A stretch of 64,000 nucleotides of DNA from contig CP104793.1 of the NCBI GenBank assembly GCA_025916135.1, positions 3,596,001 through 3,660,000 of the forward strand, read 5' to 3'. Made by a program: the position numbers and the translations under genes. A model generated the notes under the pieces. It did no database searches. It was not told the DNA's origin and saw only the letters and a program-made list of their open reading frames with translations. This document shows positions 45,102-55,221 of the stretch, piece after piece; positions within the stretch are counted from its first letter, which is position 1; each line of letters opens with the position of its first letter. This DNA comes from Rhodobacteraceae bacterium D3-12. Lineage in GTDB: Bacteria > Pseudomonadota > Alphaproteobacteria > Rhodobacterales > Rhodobacteraceae.

Positions 45102-45668
45102 TTGGACATTACCAAAACCGCATTGCCCGGTGTCCTGCTGCTAAAACCAGCGCGCTTTGGCGATGAACGCGGGTTTTTTTCTGAAAGCTGGAACCGCAAA
45201 ACCCTTGCCTCCCGTGGGATCGAGATTGATTTCGTGCAGGACAATCACTCCCTCTCGTCCCAAACCGGCACGGTCCGCGGCCTTCACTTTCAAGCCCCGC
45301 CTTTCGCTCAGGACAAGCTGGTGCGCTGCGGGCGCGGGTGCCTGTTTGATGTGGCCGTGGACATCCGCAAAGGCAGCCCGACGTACGGCCATTGGGTTGG
45401 GTATGAGCTTAGCGCCGAAAACGGGCTACAACTGCTGGTGCCCCAAGGGTTCCTGCATGGCTTTGCCACGCGCGCAGCGGACACTGAGATCATCTACAAA
45501 TGCTCAAACTATTATGACCAGCCGAGCGATGGCGCCGTGCGTTTTGATGACCCCGACATCGGCATCGACTGGGGCCTGAGCGGCCCCGCCGTCCTCTCCG
45601 CCAAAGACGATTCCGCGCCCCTGCTCAAGAATTTCGACAGTCCCTTCACGTGGGAGGGTGCCGCATGA
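45102..45668 (+). CDS. rfbC: dTDP-4-dehydrorhamnose 3,5-epimerase
   Basis: 188 residues, RmlC cupin. The TTG at 45102 has GGGAG seven bases upstream and is the natural start. Family motifs [22 protein letters not shown] (with the catalytic His) and [13 protein letters not shown]. Overlaps rfbB by ATGA. Confidence 0.93.
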   Translation: MDITKTALPGVLLLKPARFGDERGFFSESWNRKTLASRGIEIDFVQDNHSLSSQTGTVRGLHFQAPPFAQDKLVRCGRGCLFDVAVDIRKGSPTYGHWVGYELSAENGLQLLVPQGFLHGFATRAADTEIIYKCSNYYDQPSDGAVRFDDPDIGIDWGLSGPAVLSAKDDSAPLLKNFDSPFTWEGAA

Positions 45669-46705
45669 AACTCCTGATCACTGGCGGCGCCGGGTTTATC
45701 GGCTCTGCAGTTGTCCGGCTGGCGGTGCAACGTGGCCATGAGGTGGTTAGTCTCGATGCGCTCACCTATGCCGGACGCCTTGAAAATGTCGCCGACGTGG
45801 CGGACAGCCCGCTTTACCGCTTTGAACACGCCGATATTCGCGACCGCGCCGCCCTCGGCCGCGTTTTTGAGACCCACAAACCCGACGCCGTGATGCATCT
45901 CGCCGCAGAGAGCCACGTTGACCGCTCCATCGACGGACCCGGTGATTTCATCGAAACCAACATCACCGGCACCTACAATATGCTCGAAGCGGCCCGCGCC
46001 CATTGGACTGCGATGAACTCGCCCGACACTTTCCGCTTTCATCACATTTCAACGGATGAGGTCTACGGCTCTTTGGGCGACGAAGGGCTGTTCACCGAAA
46101 CCACCCCCTATGACCCGCGCTCACCCTATTCCGCCTCCAAGGCCAGTTCCGATCACCTCGTCCGCGCTTGGCATGAAACCTACGGCCTGCCGGTCGTGTT
46201 AACCAATTGCTCAAACAATTACGGCCCCTATCACTTCCCGGAAAAGCTCATCCCCAAGGTGATCCTGAACGCGCTTCAGGGTAAAGAATTGCCAATCTAC
46301 GGTCAGGGGGTGAACGTGCGTGACTGGCTCTATGTCGAAGACCACGCCGATGCCCTTCTGCTGGCCGTGACCAAGGGCAAACCGGGCCGATCCTATAATG
46401 TCGGCGGCCACAACGAGAGACGCAACATCGACCTTGTCCGCTCTATTTGCGCCATTCTCGATGACAAGATGCCACGCGCAAGCGGGCCCTACAAAGATCT
46501 CATCACTTTTGTTACCGACCGCCCGGGCCATGATGCCCGCTATGCCATCGACCCCACACGCATCATGACCGAACTCGGCTGGAAACCCTCGGTTACCGTT
46601 GAACAGGGGCTTGAAAAGACAATCGATTGGTATCTTGCCAACGAAGCTTGGTGGCGCCCCCTGCTTGAAATTGATGGAGTCGGCAGCCGTGTCGGCACCG
46701 GTTAA
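45665..46705 (+). CDS. rfbB: dTDP-glucose 4,6-dehydratase
   Basis: 346 residues, extended SDR. NAD-binding GGAGFIGS near residue 7, [15 protein letters not shown], catalytic Thr/Asp/Glu in [12 protein letters not shown] and [11 protein letters not shown] (YxxxK). Third gene in the KDO-rhamnose operon. Confidence 0.95.
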   Translation: MKLLITGGAGFIGSAVVRLAVQRGHEVVSLDALTYAGRLENVADVADSPLYRFEHADIRDRAALGRVFETHKPDAVMHLAAESHVDRSIDGPGDFIETNITGTYNMLEAARAHWTAMNSPDTFRFHHISTDEVYGSLGDEGLFTETTPYDPRSPYSASKASSDHLVRAWHETYGLPVVLTNCSNNYGPYHFPEKLIPKVILNALQGKELPIYGQGVNVRDWLYVEDHADALLLAVTKGKPGRSYNVGGHNERRNIDLVRSICAILDDKMPRASGPYKDLITFVTDRPGHDARYAIDPTRIMTELGWKPSVTVEQGLEKTIDWYLANEAWWRPLLEIDGVGSRVGTG

Positions 46706-46716
46706 GTGAGGGAACG

Positions 46717-47574
46717 ATGACTCTCCTGATTTTCGGCCAAACCGGGCAAGTCGCCACAGAGCTTGCAAAGCAGGCCCCTGACGCCCATTTTCTCGGCCGC
46801 GCCGCTGCCGACCTGTCTGACCCCGCGGCCTGCGCCTCTGCCATTCTTGCCGCCGCCCCAAGCGCAGTGATCAATGCCGCCGCCTATACCGCCGTCGACA
46901 AGGCAGAAGAGGAAGAACCCCTCGCCACGACCATTAACGCCGACGCCCCCGCCGCAATGGCCCGCGCCTGCGCCGAACTGAACATCCCCTTCGTGCACAT
47001 CAGTACGGACTATGTGTTCAATGGTGGCGGCACCGCTCCTTGGACGGCGAACGACAAAACCGGCCCGCTTGGCGCCTATGGCCGCTCCAAGCTCAAAGGC
47101 GAAGACGCCATTCTCGAAATTGGCGGGCGCTTTGCCATTCTGCGCACCAGCTGGGTTTTTTCCGCCCATGGCAGCAATTTCGTTAAAACCATGCTGCGCC
47201 TTTCTGAAACCCGTGATGCCCTAAGCGTGGTCAATGATCAGATCGGCGGCCCTACCCCCGCCGCATCTATCGCCGCCGCTTGCTTGACTATCGCAGAGCA
47301 ACTGGCACAGTCCCCGGACAAATCGGGCACCTACCACTTCTCCGGCGCGCCTGACTGTAGCTGGAAGGATTTCGCCGAAGCGATCTTTGAGCACGCCGGG
47401 CGCAAGATGAACATCACCGGCATTCCCACCGTCGACTATCCCACCCCCGCCGCGCGTCCGCTCAATTCCCGACTGGATTGCTCCTGCCTTGAACAGACAT
47501 TTAACATTCCGCGCCCGGATTGGCGCAACGGTCTTCGCACCGTACTTTCTGACCTGAAAGAGTTGAAAAAATGA
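46717..47574 (+). CDS. rfbD: dTDP-4-dehydrorhamnose reductase
   Basis: 285 residues. Rossmann start IFGQTGQVATEL, VINAAAYTAVDKAE, HISTDYVFNG and YGRSKLKGE (YxxxK), all typical of RmlD. Overlaps rfbA by ATGA. Confidence 0.94.
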   Translation: MTLLIFGQTGQVATELAKQAPDAHFLGRAAADLSDPAACASAILAAAPSAVINAAAYTAVDKAEEEEPLATTINADAPAAMARACAELNIPFVHISTDYVFNGGGTAPWTANDKTGPLGAYGRSKLKGEDAILEIGGRFAILRTSWVFSAHGSNFVKTMLRLSETRDALSVVNDQIGGPTPAASIAAACLTIAEQLAQSPDKSGTYHFSGAPDCSWKDFAEAIFEHAGRKMNITGIPTVDYPTPAARPLNSRLDCSCLEQTFNIPRPDWRNGLRTVLSDLKELKK

Positions 47575-48443
47575 CCCAACGCAAAGGTATTATTCTCGCT
47601 GGCGGCTCTGGCTCCCGACTGTATCCGATCACGATGGGGCTCTCGAAACAGCTGCTCCCGATCTATGACAAACCGATGATCTACTACCCGATCTCGGTGC
47701 TTATGCTGGCCGGCATCCGCGAGATTGCGATGATCACGACACCGCAAGATCAGGAGCAATTCCAGCGCATGCTCGGCGATGGTTCGCAATGGGGGCTGTC
47801 GCTCACCTATATCACCCAACCCGCGCCCGATGGCTTGGCCCAGGCCTATATCCTCGCGGAGGATTTCCTTGATGGGGCGCCCTCGGCCATGGTGCTGGGC
47901 GATAACATCTTTTTCGGCCACGGGCTGCAGGACCTGCTGGCGGAAGCCGATGTGCAAACCACAGGCGGCACCGTTTTCGGCTATCACGTCGCCGATCCCG
48001 AACGCTATGGTGTGGTCAGCTTCGACGAGGATGGAAACGCCCGCAAGATCATCGAGAAGCCAGAGGTGCCGCCTTCAAACTACGCGGTCACCGGCCTCTA
48101 TTTCCTCGACGCAAACGCGCCCGCGATGGCGAAGAAGGTCACACCGTCCGCACGGGGCGAGCTTGAAATCACCACGCTTCTGGAAATGTATCTCGACGCT
48201 GGCAAGCTGACGGTCAAGCGTATGGGGCGCGGCTATGCGTGGCTCGATACCGGCACGCATGGCTCCTTGCTTGATGCGGGCAACTTCGTGCGCACGTTGG
48301 AACGCCGCCAAGGCCTCCAGACGGGCTGCCTCGACGAAATCGCCTATGATCTGGGCTGGATCACGAAAGAAACGCTTTCAGAACGCGCCAAGATGTTCGC
48401 CAAGAACGAATACGGCCGCTATCTCAAAAGCCTGCTTGACTGA
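47571..48443 (+). CDS. rfbA: Glucose-1-phosphate thymidylyltransferase
   Basis: 290 residues. GGSGSRLYPITMGLSKQLLP is the nucleotidyltransferase signature; YYPISVLMLAGIREI and VLGDNIFFGHGL follow. First step of dTDP-rhamnose synthesis. Together with rfbBCD the whole pathway is present, but no glycosyltransferase or polymerase is in the window, so the acceptor polymer is made elsewhere. Confidence 0.95.
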   Translation: MTQRKGIILAGGSGSRLYPITMGLSKQLLPIYDKPMIYYPISVLMLAGIREIAMITTPQDQEQFQRMLGDGSQWGLSLTYITQPAPDGLAQAYILAEDFLDGAPSAMVLGDNIFFGHGLQDLLAEADVQTTGGTVFGYHVADPERYGVVSFDEDGNARKIIEKPEVPPSNYAVTGLYFLDANAPAMAKKVTPSARGELEITTLLEMYLDAGKLTVKRMGRGYAWLDTGTHGSLLDAGNFVRTLERRQGLQTGCLDEIAYDLGWITKETLSERAKMFAKNEYGRYLKSLLD

Positions 48444-48454
48444 CGCACCCGCCG

Positions 48455-48490
48455 CTTCATCTGACTGAAAATATCCCCGCCGGAGGCTCC
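48455..48490. repeat. Intergenic repeat, relative of 44085
   Basis: CTTCATCTGACTGAAAATAT then CCCCGCCGGAGG. Shares TTCATCT..CT.AAAATA/ATACT with the sequence after kdsB. Confidence 0.5.
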
Positions 48491-48536
48491 TGACGGTTCC
48501 AATCGCGCTACGGGTTCGTAATCTGGGCCGCACGAT

Positions 48537-48571
48537 CCCCCGAACGCGCACTCACCTGTCGCTTTCGGGGG
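48537..48571. other. Hairpin between convergent rfbA and msrA
   Basis: CCCCCGAA (48537-48544) pairs with TTCGGGGG (48564-48571) across 19 nt; no U-tract on either side. Perhaps a bidirectional transcript end. Confidence 0.4.
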
Positions 48572-48579
48572 TCGTTCAC

Positions 48580-49086
48580 TCACTCTGCCGCATTGCGCCG
48601 TGGCAAAACCCAGTCCGGGCGCGGGAAATGACAGGTATAACCGTTGGGAATCCGCTCAAGATAGTCTTGATGCTCCGGCTCCGCTTCCCAGAAGTCGCCC
48701 ACAGGTTCAACCTCGGTCACGACCTTGCCGGGCCAAATCCCCGATGCGTCCACATCGGCAATCGTATCCTCGGCCACAGCCTTCTGCGCATCCGAAACAT
48801 AATAAATTGCCGAGCGATAGCTCATTCCACGGTCATTCCCCTGCCGGTTCGGCGTGGTCGGATCGTGAATTTGAAAAAAGAACTCCAGCAACTGGCGATA
48901 GCTGATTGTCGCGGGGTCAAATATAACCTCGATCGCTTCGGCATGGGTGCCGTGGTTGCGATAGGTGGCATTGGGCACATCACCGCCGGAATATCCAACC
49001 CGCGTCGATTTTATGCCCGGCATTTTGCGGATCAGATCCTGCATGCCCCAAAAACATCCCCCCGCCAGAACCGCGCGCTCGCTCAT
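48580..49086 (-). CDS. msrA: Peptide-methionine (S)-S-oxide reductase MsrA
   Basis: 168 residues from the ATG at 49086, which overlaps the msrB stop (ATGA). Catalytic Cys in [10 protein letters not shown], followed by [15 protein letters not shown]. Cytoplasmic, no signal peptide. Repairs methionine-S-sulfoxide. Confidence 0.94.
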   Translation of the reverse strand: MSERAVLAGGCFWGMQDLIRKMPGIKSTRVGYSGGDVPNATYRNHGTHAEAIEVIFDPATISYRQLLEFFFQIHDPTTPNRQGNDRGMSYRSAIYYVSDAQKAVAEDTIADVDASGIWPGKVVTEVEPVGDFWEAEPEHQDYLERIPNGYTCHFPRPDWVLPRRNAAE

Positions 49087-49529
49087 GTCACATCCTCCAC
49101 CTGATCCAAATAGTCGCCATAGCCTTCTGCCTCCATGTCCTCCTTCGGAATAAAGCGCAGCGAGGCCGCATTGATACAATAGCGCAAACCGCCACGATCC
49201 TGTGGCCCATCGGGGAATACATGCCCCAAATGGCTGTCTCCGTGGGTCGAGCGCACTTCGGTGCGGATCATGCCATGGGTCGTATCGCGATGCTCCACCA
49301 CATGAGCCGGCTCAATCGGTTTGGTAAAGCTGGGCCAGCCGCAGCCGCTTTCAAACTTGTCAGACGACGCAAACAGCGGCTCGCCCGACACGATATCCAC
49401 ATAGATCCCAGCCGCCTTGTTGTCGTTCAACTCTCCCGACCACGGGCGTTCGGTCCCGTTTTGTTGGGTCACGCGGTATTGCTCCGGGGTCAACCGGGCA
49501 ATCGCATCTTCGGTCTTTGCGTATTTCAC
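49083..49529 (-). CDS. msrB: Peptide-methionine (R)-S-oxide reductase MsrB
   Basis: 148 residues from a GTG at 49529 with GAGGAGG six bases upstream. The catalytic motif [11 protein letters not shown] and GCGWPSF are present; the CxxC zinc pairs of the other MsrB subclass are absent ([12 protein letters not shown]). Coupled to msrA. Confidence 0.92.
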   Translation of the reverse strand: MKYAKTEDAIARLTPEQYRVTQQNGTERPWSGELNDNKAAGIYVDIVSGEPLFASSDKFESGCGWPSFTKPIEPAHVVEHRDTTHGMIRTEVRSTHGDSHLGHVFPDGPQDRGGLRYCINAASLRFIPKEDMEAEGYGDYLDQVEDVT

Positions 49530-49608
49530 ATCATCCCTCCTCGTCGGGTTCATGTCCATTATAGGAGGGCGCAGACGCCGGATTTCAACCCGTCTCAGCG
49601 TTTCGTGA

Positions 49609-50376
49609 TCACGCTGCCGCGGCCTCGTCCCGGATAAACACCAATCGACCGCCTTCGCTTTGGTCGGGTTGAAAGGCATATCCGCCGGTGTTGAAGTCTT
49701 TGAGTGCCTCGGCGTCTTGCAATCGGTTTTGAATGACAAACCGTGCCATCGCACCGCGCGCCTTCTTGGCAAAAAAGCTGACGATCTTGGCCTCGCCGCC
49801 GCGCATTTCCTTGAACACGGGCGTCACCACGTCAAGTTGCAACACATCCCGGTCAACCGCGCCAAAATACTCCTCGCTGGCGCAGTTGATCAAAACACCA
49901 GTGCCCAGCACCTCGGCCTGCGCGTTCAGCGCCTCGGCAATGCGTGGCCCCCAGAATTCATAGAGGTTCTTGCCGCGCCGGTTCTTCAGCCGACTGCCCA
50001 TTTCCATGCGATGCGGTTCAATCGCATCGGTCGGGCGCAACAGCCCATACATGCCCGAAAGGATGCGCAAATGCCCCGCCGCAAATGCCATTTCGTCAGC
50101 GTCGAGCGAGGCCGCTTCCAGCCCGGCATAGGTGTCTCCATCGAACATCAACGCCGCAGCGCCGCGTTCCATCTGCCCGAAATTGCGGTAGCGGTGATAG
50201 TTCAGCTTGGACAGATCTGCGCTGATCCCCATCAGCTTGCCAATGTCTTGTTGACTTAGCCCACGCGCGGTCGCGGCCAGTTTCTCGGCCTCGGCCTGAA
50301 ACATCGGCTCGGTCAGGGCGATCTCCCCGCCCGGATTTTCATTCAGCCGCTTGGCTGGTGACACAACGATCAGCAT
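49609..50376 (-). CDS. yaaA: Peroxide stress protein YaaA
   Basis: 255 residues from the ATG at 50376. Starts [13 protein letters not shown] as in the YaaA/DUF328 family; [11 protein letters not shown] and [15 protein letters not shown] are family blocks. It limits iron-driven oxidative damage in E. coli. Sits between recQ and the Msr pair, all on one strand. Confidence 0.92.
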   Translation of the reverse strand: MLIVVSPAKRLNENPGGEIALTEPMFQAEAEKLAATARGLSQQDIGKLMGISADLSKLNYHRYRNFGQMERGAAALMFDGDTYAGLEAASLDADEMAFAAGHLRILSGMYGLLRPTDAIEPHRMEMGSRLKNRRGKNLYEFWGPRIAEALNAQAEVLGTGVLINCASEEYFGAVDRDVLQLDVVTPVFKEMRGGEAKIVSFFAKKARGAMARFVIQNRLQDAEALKDFNTGGYAFQPDQSEGGRLVFIRDEAAAA

Positions 50377-50386
50377 ATTCTCTCCT

Positions 50387-50410
50387 GTAGGGTGCGTGAT
50401 TTCACGCACC
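50387..50410. repeat. Short hairpin repeat, GTAGGGTG family
   Basis: GTAGGGTGCGTGATTTCACG followed by CACC. Arms GGTGCGTGA and TCACGCACC pair. Sister of 28058-28080 with compensatory base changes. It lies in the 41-bp gap between recQ and yaaA. Confidence 0.65.
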
Positions 50411-50417
50411 TCCCAAT

Positions 50418-52457
50418 CTATCCGTCTTCACGAAGGATTTCCAGAAACGCATCACCAAAACGTTCGGCTCGCCGGTCGCCCAGAATGCGCAGCATCGCGC
50501 CGCTGTCGCGCGGCTTCATCTCGGCCACCTTGGCCAAAAGCGACGCCGAACAACTCATCGGTTTCAACGTTCCCCCCTCGCCACGGGCAAGGTCGGCCTG
50601 TGCCTGCAACAGCCGGTCATAGACCGCCCCCGCATCGCGCCCGGCCAGCTTGCGGCGGCTCGGGTGGACCGGCTCGACCTCACCCGCAATGACTTGCAGA
50701 AAATCATCACCATAGCGTTCCAGCTTTTTCGCGCCGACACCCGAAATCCGCGCCATATCGTCCAGCGTTATGGGGCGTTTTTCGGCCATTTCGATCAGGC
50801 TGCGATCATTGAAAATGATATAGGCCGGAACCGCTTGTGCCTCGGCCAGCGCGCGGCGCTTGGCCTTGAGCGCCGAAAGCAGCGGCGCATCCTCTTCGGA
50901 CACAAGGGTTTTCACCGCCACGCGTGTGGAGGGTTTGGCGATGCTATCCTTGCGTAGGGTAATGTCTTCTTCACCTCTCAGGATCGCATGCGCGGCCTCG
51001 GTCATCTTGAGGGCACCGTGACGCTCCGGGTCGGGACGGCACAGGTCATGCCCCATCATCTGCCGGAAAATCGCCTGCCATTGCGGGCGCGAATACTCTT
51101 TGCCAACACCAAAGGTCGGCAAATCGTCATGGCCGCGCGCGCGCACCTTTTCGGTCGCGTTGCCGATCAGAATGTCGATCAAATGCCCGGAGCCGAACCA
51201 CTCCCCCGTGCGCAGCATCGCCGACAATCCCATGCGCACCGCCTGTGTGCCGTCAAAGGTCTCGACCGGGCGTTCACAGATGTCGCAATTACCGCAGGCC
51301 TCACAGGTATCACCAAAGTAGGCCAGCAGCGCCTTGCGCCGACACTCCAACGCCTCGGCCAAGCCCAACAGCGCGTTAAGCCGCCCGTGATCCGCCACCC
51401 GCCGCTCAGGCGGGGCTAGGCCCTCGTCAATCTGGCTGCGGCGCAGGCGGATGTCGTCAGGACCATAAAGCGTAAGCGTTTCAGCCGGGGCGCCATCACG
51501 CCCGGCGCGACCGATTTCCTGATAATAAGCCTCGATTGATTTGGGCAAATCGGCATGGGCGACCCAACGGATATCGGGTTTATCGACCCCCATGCCAAAG
51601 GCCACCGTTGCCACCACGATCAGCCCGTCCTCGGTGTTGAAGCGATGCTCGACATGGCGGCGGTCATCGGCCTCCATCCCGCCGTGATAGTGACAGGCGT
51701 TATGCCCACCCTCACGCAGCGCCTGTGCAAGCCCTTCGGTCTTGGCCCGTGTGCCGCAATAGACAATGCCCGACTGCCCCTTGCGGGCGGCGGCGAACTC
51801 AAGGATCTGTTTGCGCGGCCCGTTCTTGGCCGCAAATGCCAAGTTAATGTTGGGCCGATCGAACCCATGCAAAAACACCTCAGGCGTTTGCCCGTCAAAC
51901 AGGCGCGTGACGATCTCTTCGCGGGTTTCGGCATCGGCAGTGGCGGTAAAGGCGGCAAGCGGCACATCAAGCGCGCGGCGCAATTCCCCGATGCGCAGGT
52001 AATCGGGGCGGAAGTCATGGCCCCACTGGCTGACGCAATGGGCCTCGTCCACGGCGATCAGGCCAACGCCGATCCGTCGCAGCATCCCCATTGCCGACCC
52101 TACCGCCAGCCGTTCGGGCGCGATAAAAAGCAAGCGCAAGCGCCCCGCGTCTAGCGCCTCCCAAACTGCGTCAGTTTCTTCCGGTGTATTGCCCGAGGTC
52201 AGCGCGCCGGCCTCAACCCCGACTTCGCGCAGGCTTCGCACCTGATCCCGCATCAGGGCGATCAGCGGTGAAATCACCACTGTCACCCCCTCGCGCATCA
52301 GCGCGGGAAGTTGAAAGCAAAGGGATTTCCCCCCGCCGGTGGGCATGATGGCCAACACGTTGCGCCCTTCGGCGACCGCGTCGACAATATCTTCCTGTCC
52401 GGGACGGAAGGCATCAAACCCGAAAACATCGCTCAAAAGCGTGGCAGCGCCTGGCAT
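50418..52457 (-). CDS. recQ: ATP-dependent DNA helicase RecQ
   Basis: 679 residues from the ATG at 52457. Walker A MPTGGGKSLC, DEAH-type Walker B VDEAHCVSQWGHDFRP, a helicase C domain (YYQEIGRAGRDG), a zinc-binding cluster of four cysteines near 365-390, a winged helix and two HRDC-like segments at the C-terminus. It unwinds DNA in recombination repair. Confidence 0.95.
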   Translation of the reverse strand: MPGAATLLSDVFGFDAFRPGQEDIVDAVAEGRNVLAIMPTGGGKSLCFQLPALMREGVTVVISPLIALMRDQVRSLREVGVEAGALTSGNTPEETDAVWEALDAGRLRLLFIAPERLAVGSAMGMLRRIGVGLIAVDEAHCVSQWGHDFRPDYLRIGELRRALDVPLAAFTATADAETREEIVTRLFDGQTPEVFLHGFDRPNINLAFAAKNGPRKQILEFAAARKGQSGIVYCGTRAKTEGLAQALREGGHNACHYHGGMEADDRRHVEHRFNTEDGLIVVATVAFGMGVDKPDIRWVAHADLPKSIEAYYQEIGRAGRDGAPAETLTLYGPDDIRLRRSQIDEGLAPPERRVADHGRLNALLGLAEALECRRKALLAYFGDTCEACGNCDICERPVETFDGTQAVRMGLSAMLRTGEWFGSGHLIDILIGNATEKVRARGHDDLPTFGVGKEYSRPQWQAIFRQMMGHDLCRPDPERHGALKMTEAAHAILRGEEDITLRKDSIAKPSTRVAVKTLVSEEDAPLLSALKAKRRALAEAQAVPAYIIFNDRSLIEMAEKRPITLDDMARISGVGAKKLERYGDDFLQVIAGEVEPVHPSRRKLAGRDAGAVYDRLLQAQADLARGEGGTLKPMSCSASLLAKVAEMKPRDSGAMLRILGDRRAERFGDAFLEILREDG

Positions 52458-52554
52458 GTTGATCCTGTGATTTCTTTGTCTGCTCTTATCAAAGACAATC
52501 ACATTTTAAGATAATGTGAACAAGGCCCGATCAGACCTGCAGGCGCCCCCGGCT

Positions 52555-52839
52555 TCAGCCAAAGAAGATTGTCGGCAGGATATAGTCGCGCAGCGAAATG
52601 ATGATGATGAATGCAACCAGCGGCGCGAGATCAAGCGGGCGTGTATCGGGCAAAACCCGGCGGATCGGTTGATAGATCGGCTCAAGCAGTCTGTTCAGCC
52701 CGAACCAAAGCTGCGCCACAAATGGCTGATGCAAGTTCAGCACCTGAAAATTGATCAGCCAGCTCATCACGATATGCGCCAGCATGATAAAGAACGCGAC
52801 GTTAAGGATAAGCTGCAAAGGCCCGTAGATTGCCATCAT
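52555..52839 (-). CDS. YggT family membrane protein
   Basis: 94 residues, two helices, typical YggT core MSWLINFQVLNLHQPF and EPIYQPIRRVLPDTRPLDLA. Upstream of recQ on the same strand. Proposed role in membrane or osmotic homeostasis, unproven. Confidence 0.85.
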   Translation of the reverse strand: MMAIYGPLQLILNVAFFIMLAHIVMSWLINFQVLNLHQPFVAQLWFGLNRLLEPIYQPIRRVLPDTRPLDLAPLVAFIIIISLRDYILPTIFFG

Positions 52840-52981
52840 GTTGCGAGTTCCTTTTTGTGTTCCACCGCATGTTCGCCACGACAGGTAAGTGCAGCCACCA
52901 CAAAGAGCAAGAGCCGCGCATTAATCCTTGCCAGTAAAACCTTAATTCTGTCTAACTGACCAAGCATATGGGGGATGGATC

Positions 52982-54364
52982 ATGAGCGGAATTTCTGCGC
53001 GCAAGCGTATTTGGGGCTGGTGGTTTTTCGACTGGGCAAGCCAGCCATACAACACTTTGCTGCTCACCTTTATCTTTGGTCCCTATTTCGCCGAAACGGT
53101 GCGCGATATGCTGGTGGCCGAGGGCATGCCTCTGGGCGAGGCCAAAGCGCAGGCGCAGGCTTACTGGGGCTATGGGCTGACCGTGTCGGGGCTGTTCATT
53201 GCCTTTTTTGCGCCGGTCCTTGGCGCCTTTGCCGACAGCACCGGGCGGCGCATGCCGTGGGTCTGGTTCTTCTCCCTGCTCTATGTGCTTGGCTCGGCGA
53301 TGCTCTGGTATACCGCCCCCGAAGAGTTCAGCGTGACGCGCACCCTTGTCTGGTTCGGCGTTGGCCTGATCGGGATGGAGTTCGCGACCATCTTTACCAA
53401 CGCAATGCTGCCCACGCTGGGCGACAAACAAGAAATCGGCAAGGTCTCGGGCACAGGTTGGGCGTTCGGCTATATCGGTGGGGTGCTGGCGCTTGCCATT
53501 GTGCTCTTGCTGTTTCAAGCGGGCGGCAACGGGCTTACGATGCTGGGGATTTCGCCGGTGCTGGGGCTTGACCCGGCCACCGGTGCCGATACCCGCGCTG
53601 TTGGGCCGCTGACTGCGGTCTGGTATGCCGTCTTTATGATCCCCTTCTTCCTCTGGGTGCGGGATGTAAAAGATCAAAACCATGTGCCCTATAAGGTCGG
53701 CAAAGCCTTGAGTGATCTTGGCACCACGCTCAAAGGCCTGCCAAAACGGCCCAGTTTGCTGGCCTATCTCACCTCGTCGATGCTCTATCGTGATGCTTTG
53801 AACGGGGTTTACACCTTTGGCGGCATCTATGCCTCGGGCGTGTTGAACTGGCCCATCATGCAAATCGGGATTTTCGGCATCATTGGCGCGCTGACCGGGG
53901 CGCTGTTCGCGTGGATCGGCGGCAAGGCGGATCGCCGTTTCGGGCCGAAACCGGTGATCATCACCGCGATTCTCGTGCTGATCGCCACCTCGCTCGCAAT
54001 CATCCTGATCTCGCGCGAGAGCGTGCTGTTCATCGCCGTCGGGCCCGAGTCAACGCTCCCCGACCTCGCCTTCTTTATCTGCGGCGGGTTTATCGGCGCC
54101 GCCGGCGGCGCACTGCAATCGGCCAGCCGCACCATGGTCGTCTGGCAATCCAACCCGGCCCGGATGACCGAAGCCTTTGGGCTCTATGCGCTTTCGGGCA
54201 AGGCCACGACCTTCCTTGCGCCGGCTCTGATCGCGATCGTATCGGATCTGAGCGGGAACCAGACGATCGGCATTATGCCCATCGCGGGGCTGTTTCTTCT
54301 CGGGCTGATCCTGTTACTATGGGTCAAACCAGAGGGAGATCGCACCAAATGGTCCGTTTCTTAG
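52982..54364 (+). CDS. MFS transporter, UMF1/Atg22-like
   Basis: 460 residues, about 12 helices. Starts with the UMF1 hallmark WGWWFFDWASQPYNTLLLTF. Substrate unknown. The stop overlaps the mepA start by 16 bp. Confidence 0.85.
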   Translation: MSGISARKRIWGWWFFDWASQPYNTLLLTFIFGPYFAETVRDMLVAEGMPLGEAKAQAQAYWGYGLTVSGLFIAFFAPVLGAFADSTGRRMPWVWFFSLLYVLGSAMLWYTAPEEFSVTRTLVWFGVGLIGMEFATIFTNAMLPTLGDKQEIGKVSGTGWAFGYIGGVLALAIVLLLFQAGGNGLTMLGISPVLGLDPATGADTRAVGPLTAVWYAVFMIPFFLWVRDVKDQNHVPYKVGKALSDLGTTLKGLPKRPSLLAYLTSSMLYRDALNGVYTFGGIYASGVLNWPIMQIGIFGIIGALTGALFAWIGGKADRRFGPKPVIITAILVLIATSLAIILISRESVLFIAVGPESTLPDLAFFICGGFIGAAGGALQSASRTMVVWQSNPARMTEAFGLYALSGKATTFLAPALIAIVSDLSGNQTIGIMPIAGLFLLGLILLLWVKPEGDRTKWSVS

Positions 54365-55221
54365 TCGCCGCGCTTTTAAGCCTTTCAATCGCCATCCCCG
54401 CCGCGCAACCGGTGCAAGCGGCTGACAAGCTGGCCAAGCAGCTCTTTGGCGCCAAGAAAGCACCCTCACGCCAAAAGCCCGCCCCGCTTGGCAGCTATGC
54501 CAAGGGCTGTCAGGCCGGCGCGGTGCAGCTTCCTGAAACCGGGCCGACATGGCAGGCGATGCGCCTGTCGCGCAACCGCAACTGGGGGCAACCCGAAACC
54601 ATCGACTATATCCGCAAACTCTCGAGCTTTGCGGCGCGCCAACGCGGGTGGCAGGGGCTCTATATCGGCGATATTTCACAGCCGCGCGGCGGGCCGATGC
54701 TCACTGGGCATCGCAGCCACCAGATCGGACTTGATATCGACATCTGGATGCTACCGCCCAAACGGCTTGATCTAAGCCGGTCCCAGCGCGAGAAGATTTC
54801 GTCGATCTCGATGCGCCGCGCCAAGGGGGCTTATACCAACAAAAGCTGGACCAATCAGCACCGCGAGATCCTCAAAGCGGCGGCATCCGACAAACGTGTC
54901 GCACGGATTTTCATCTTTCCGGGGGCCAAGGTGGATATGTGCAAATGGGCCAAGGGCGACCGGCGCTGGCTGCGCAAGATCCGTCCATGGTGGGGGCATC
55001 ATTATCATTTCCATGTCCGGCTGAAATGCCCACGGGGCATGCGCGGTTGCGTCAATCAGGCCGATCCGCCGCGCGGTGATGGCTGCAAAGAGGCACAGCA
55101 GTGGGTGAACAATATCATTAACCCTCCGCCGCCCGATCCGAATTACAAACCCAAGAAGCGGCGCGAATTCGTGCTTGCCGATCTGCCCCAGCAATGCGCA
55201 CGCGTTTTGCGCTCGCGCTAG
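54349..55221 (+). CDS. mepA: Penicillin-insensitive murein endopeptidase MepA
   Basis: 290 residues from the ATG at 54349, preceded by AGAGGGAG. Signal peptide ends [10 protein letters not shown]-peptidase zinc ligands: His and Asp in [11 protein letters not shown], and HxH in [10 protein letters not shown]. It cleaves D-Ala-mDAP crosslinks in the periplasm. Its 3' end overlaps the next gene by 28 bp. Confidence 0.93.
   Translation: MVRFLVAALLSLSIAIPAAQPVQAADKLAKQLFGAKKAPSRQKPAPLGSYAKGCQAGAVQLPETGPTWQAMRLSRNRNWGQPETIDYIRKLSSFAARQRGWQGLYIGDISQPRGGPMLTGHRSHQIGLDIDIWMLPPKRLDLSRSQREKISSISMRRAKGAYTNKSWTNQHREILKAAASDKRVARIFIFPGAKVDMCKWAKGDRRWLRKIRPWWGHHYHFHVRLKCPRGMRGCVNQADPPRGDGCKEAQQWVNNIINPPPPDPNYKPKKRREFVLADLPQQCARVLRSR

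Noticed and set aside
53911-54348. Upstream extension of mepA into the MFS gene
   Set aside because: The signal peptide and ribosome binding site place the start at 54349; the extension is out-of-frame MFS coding sequence.
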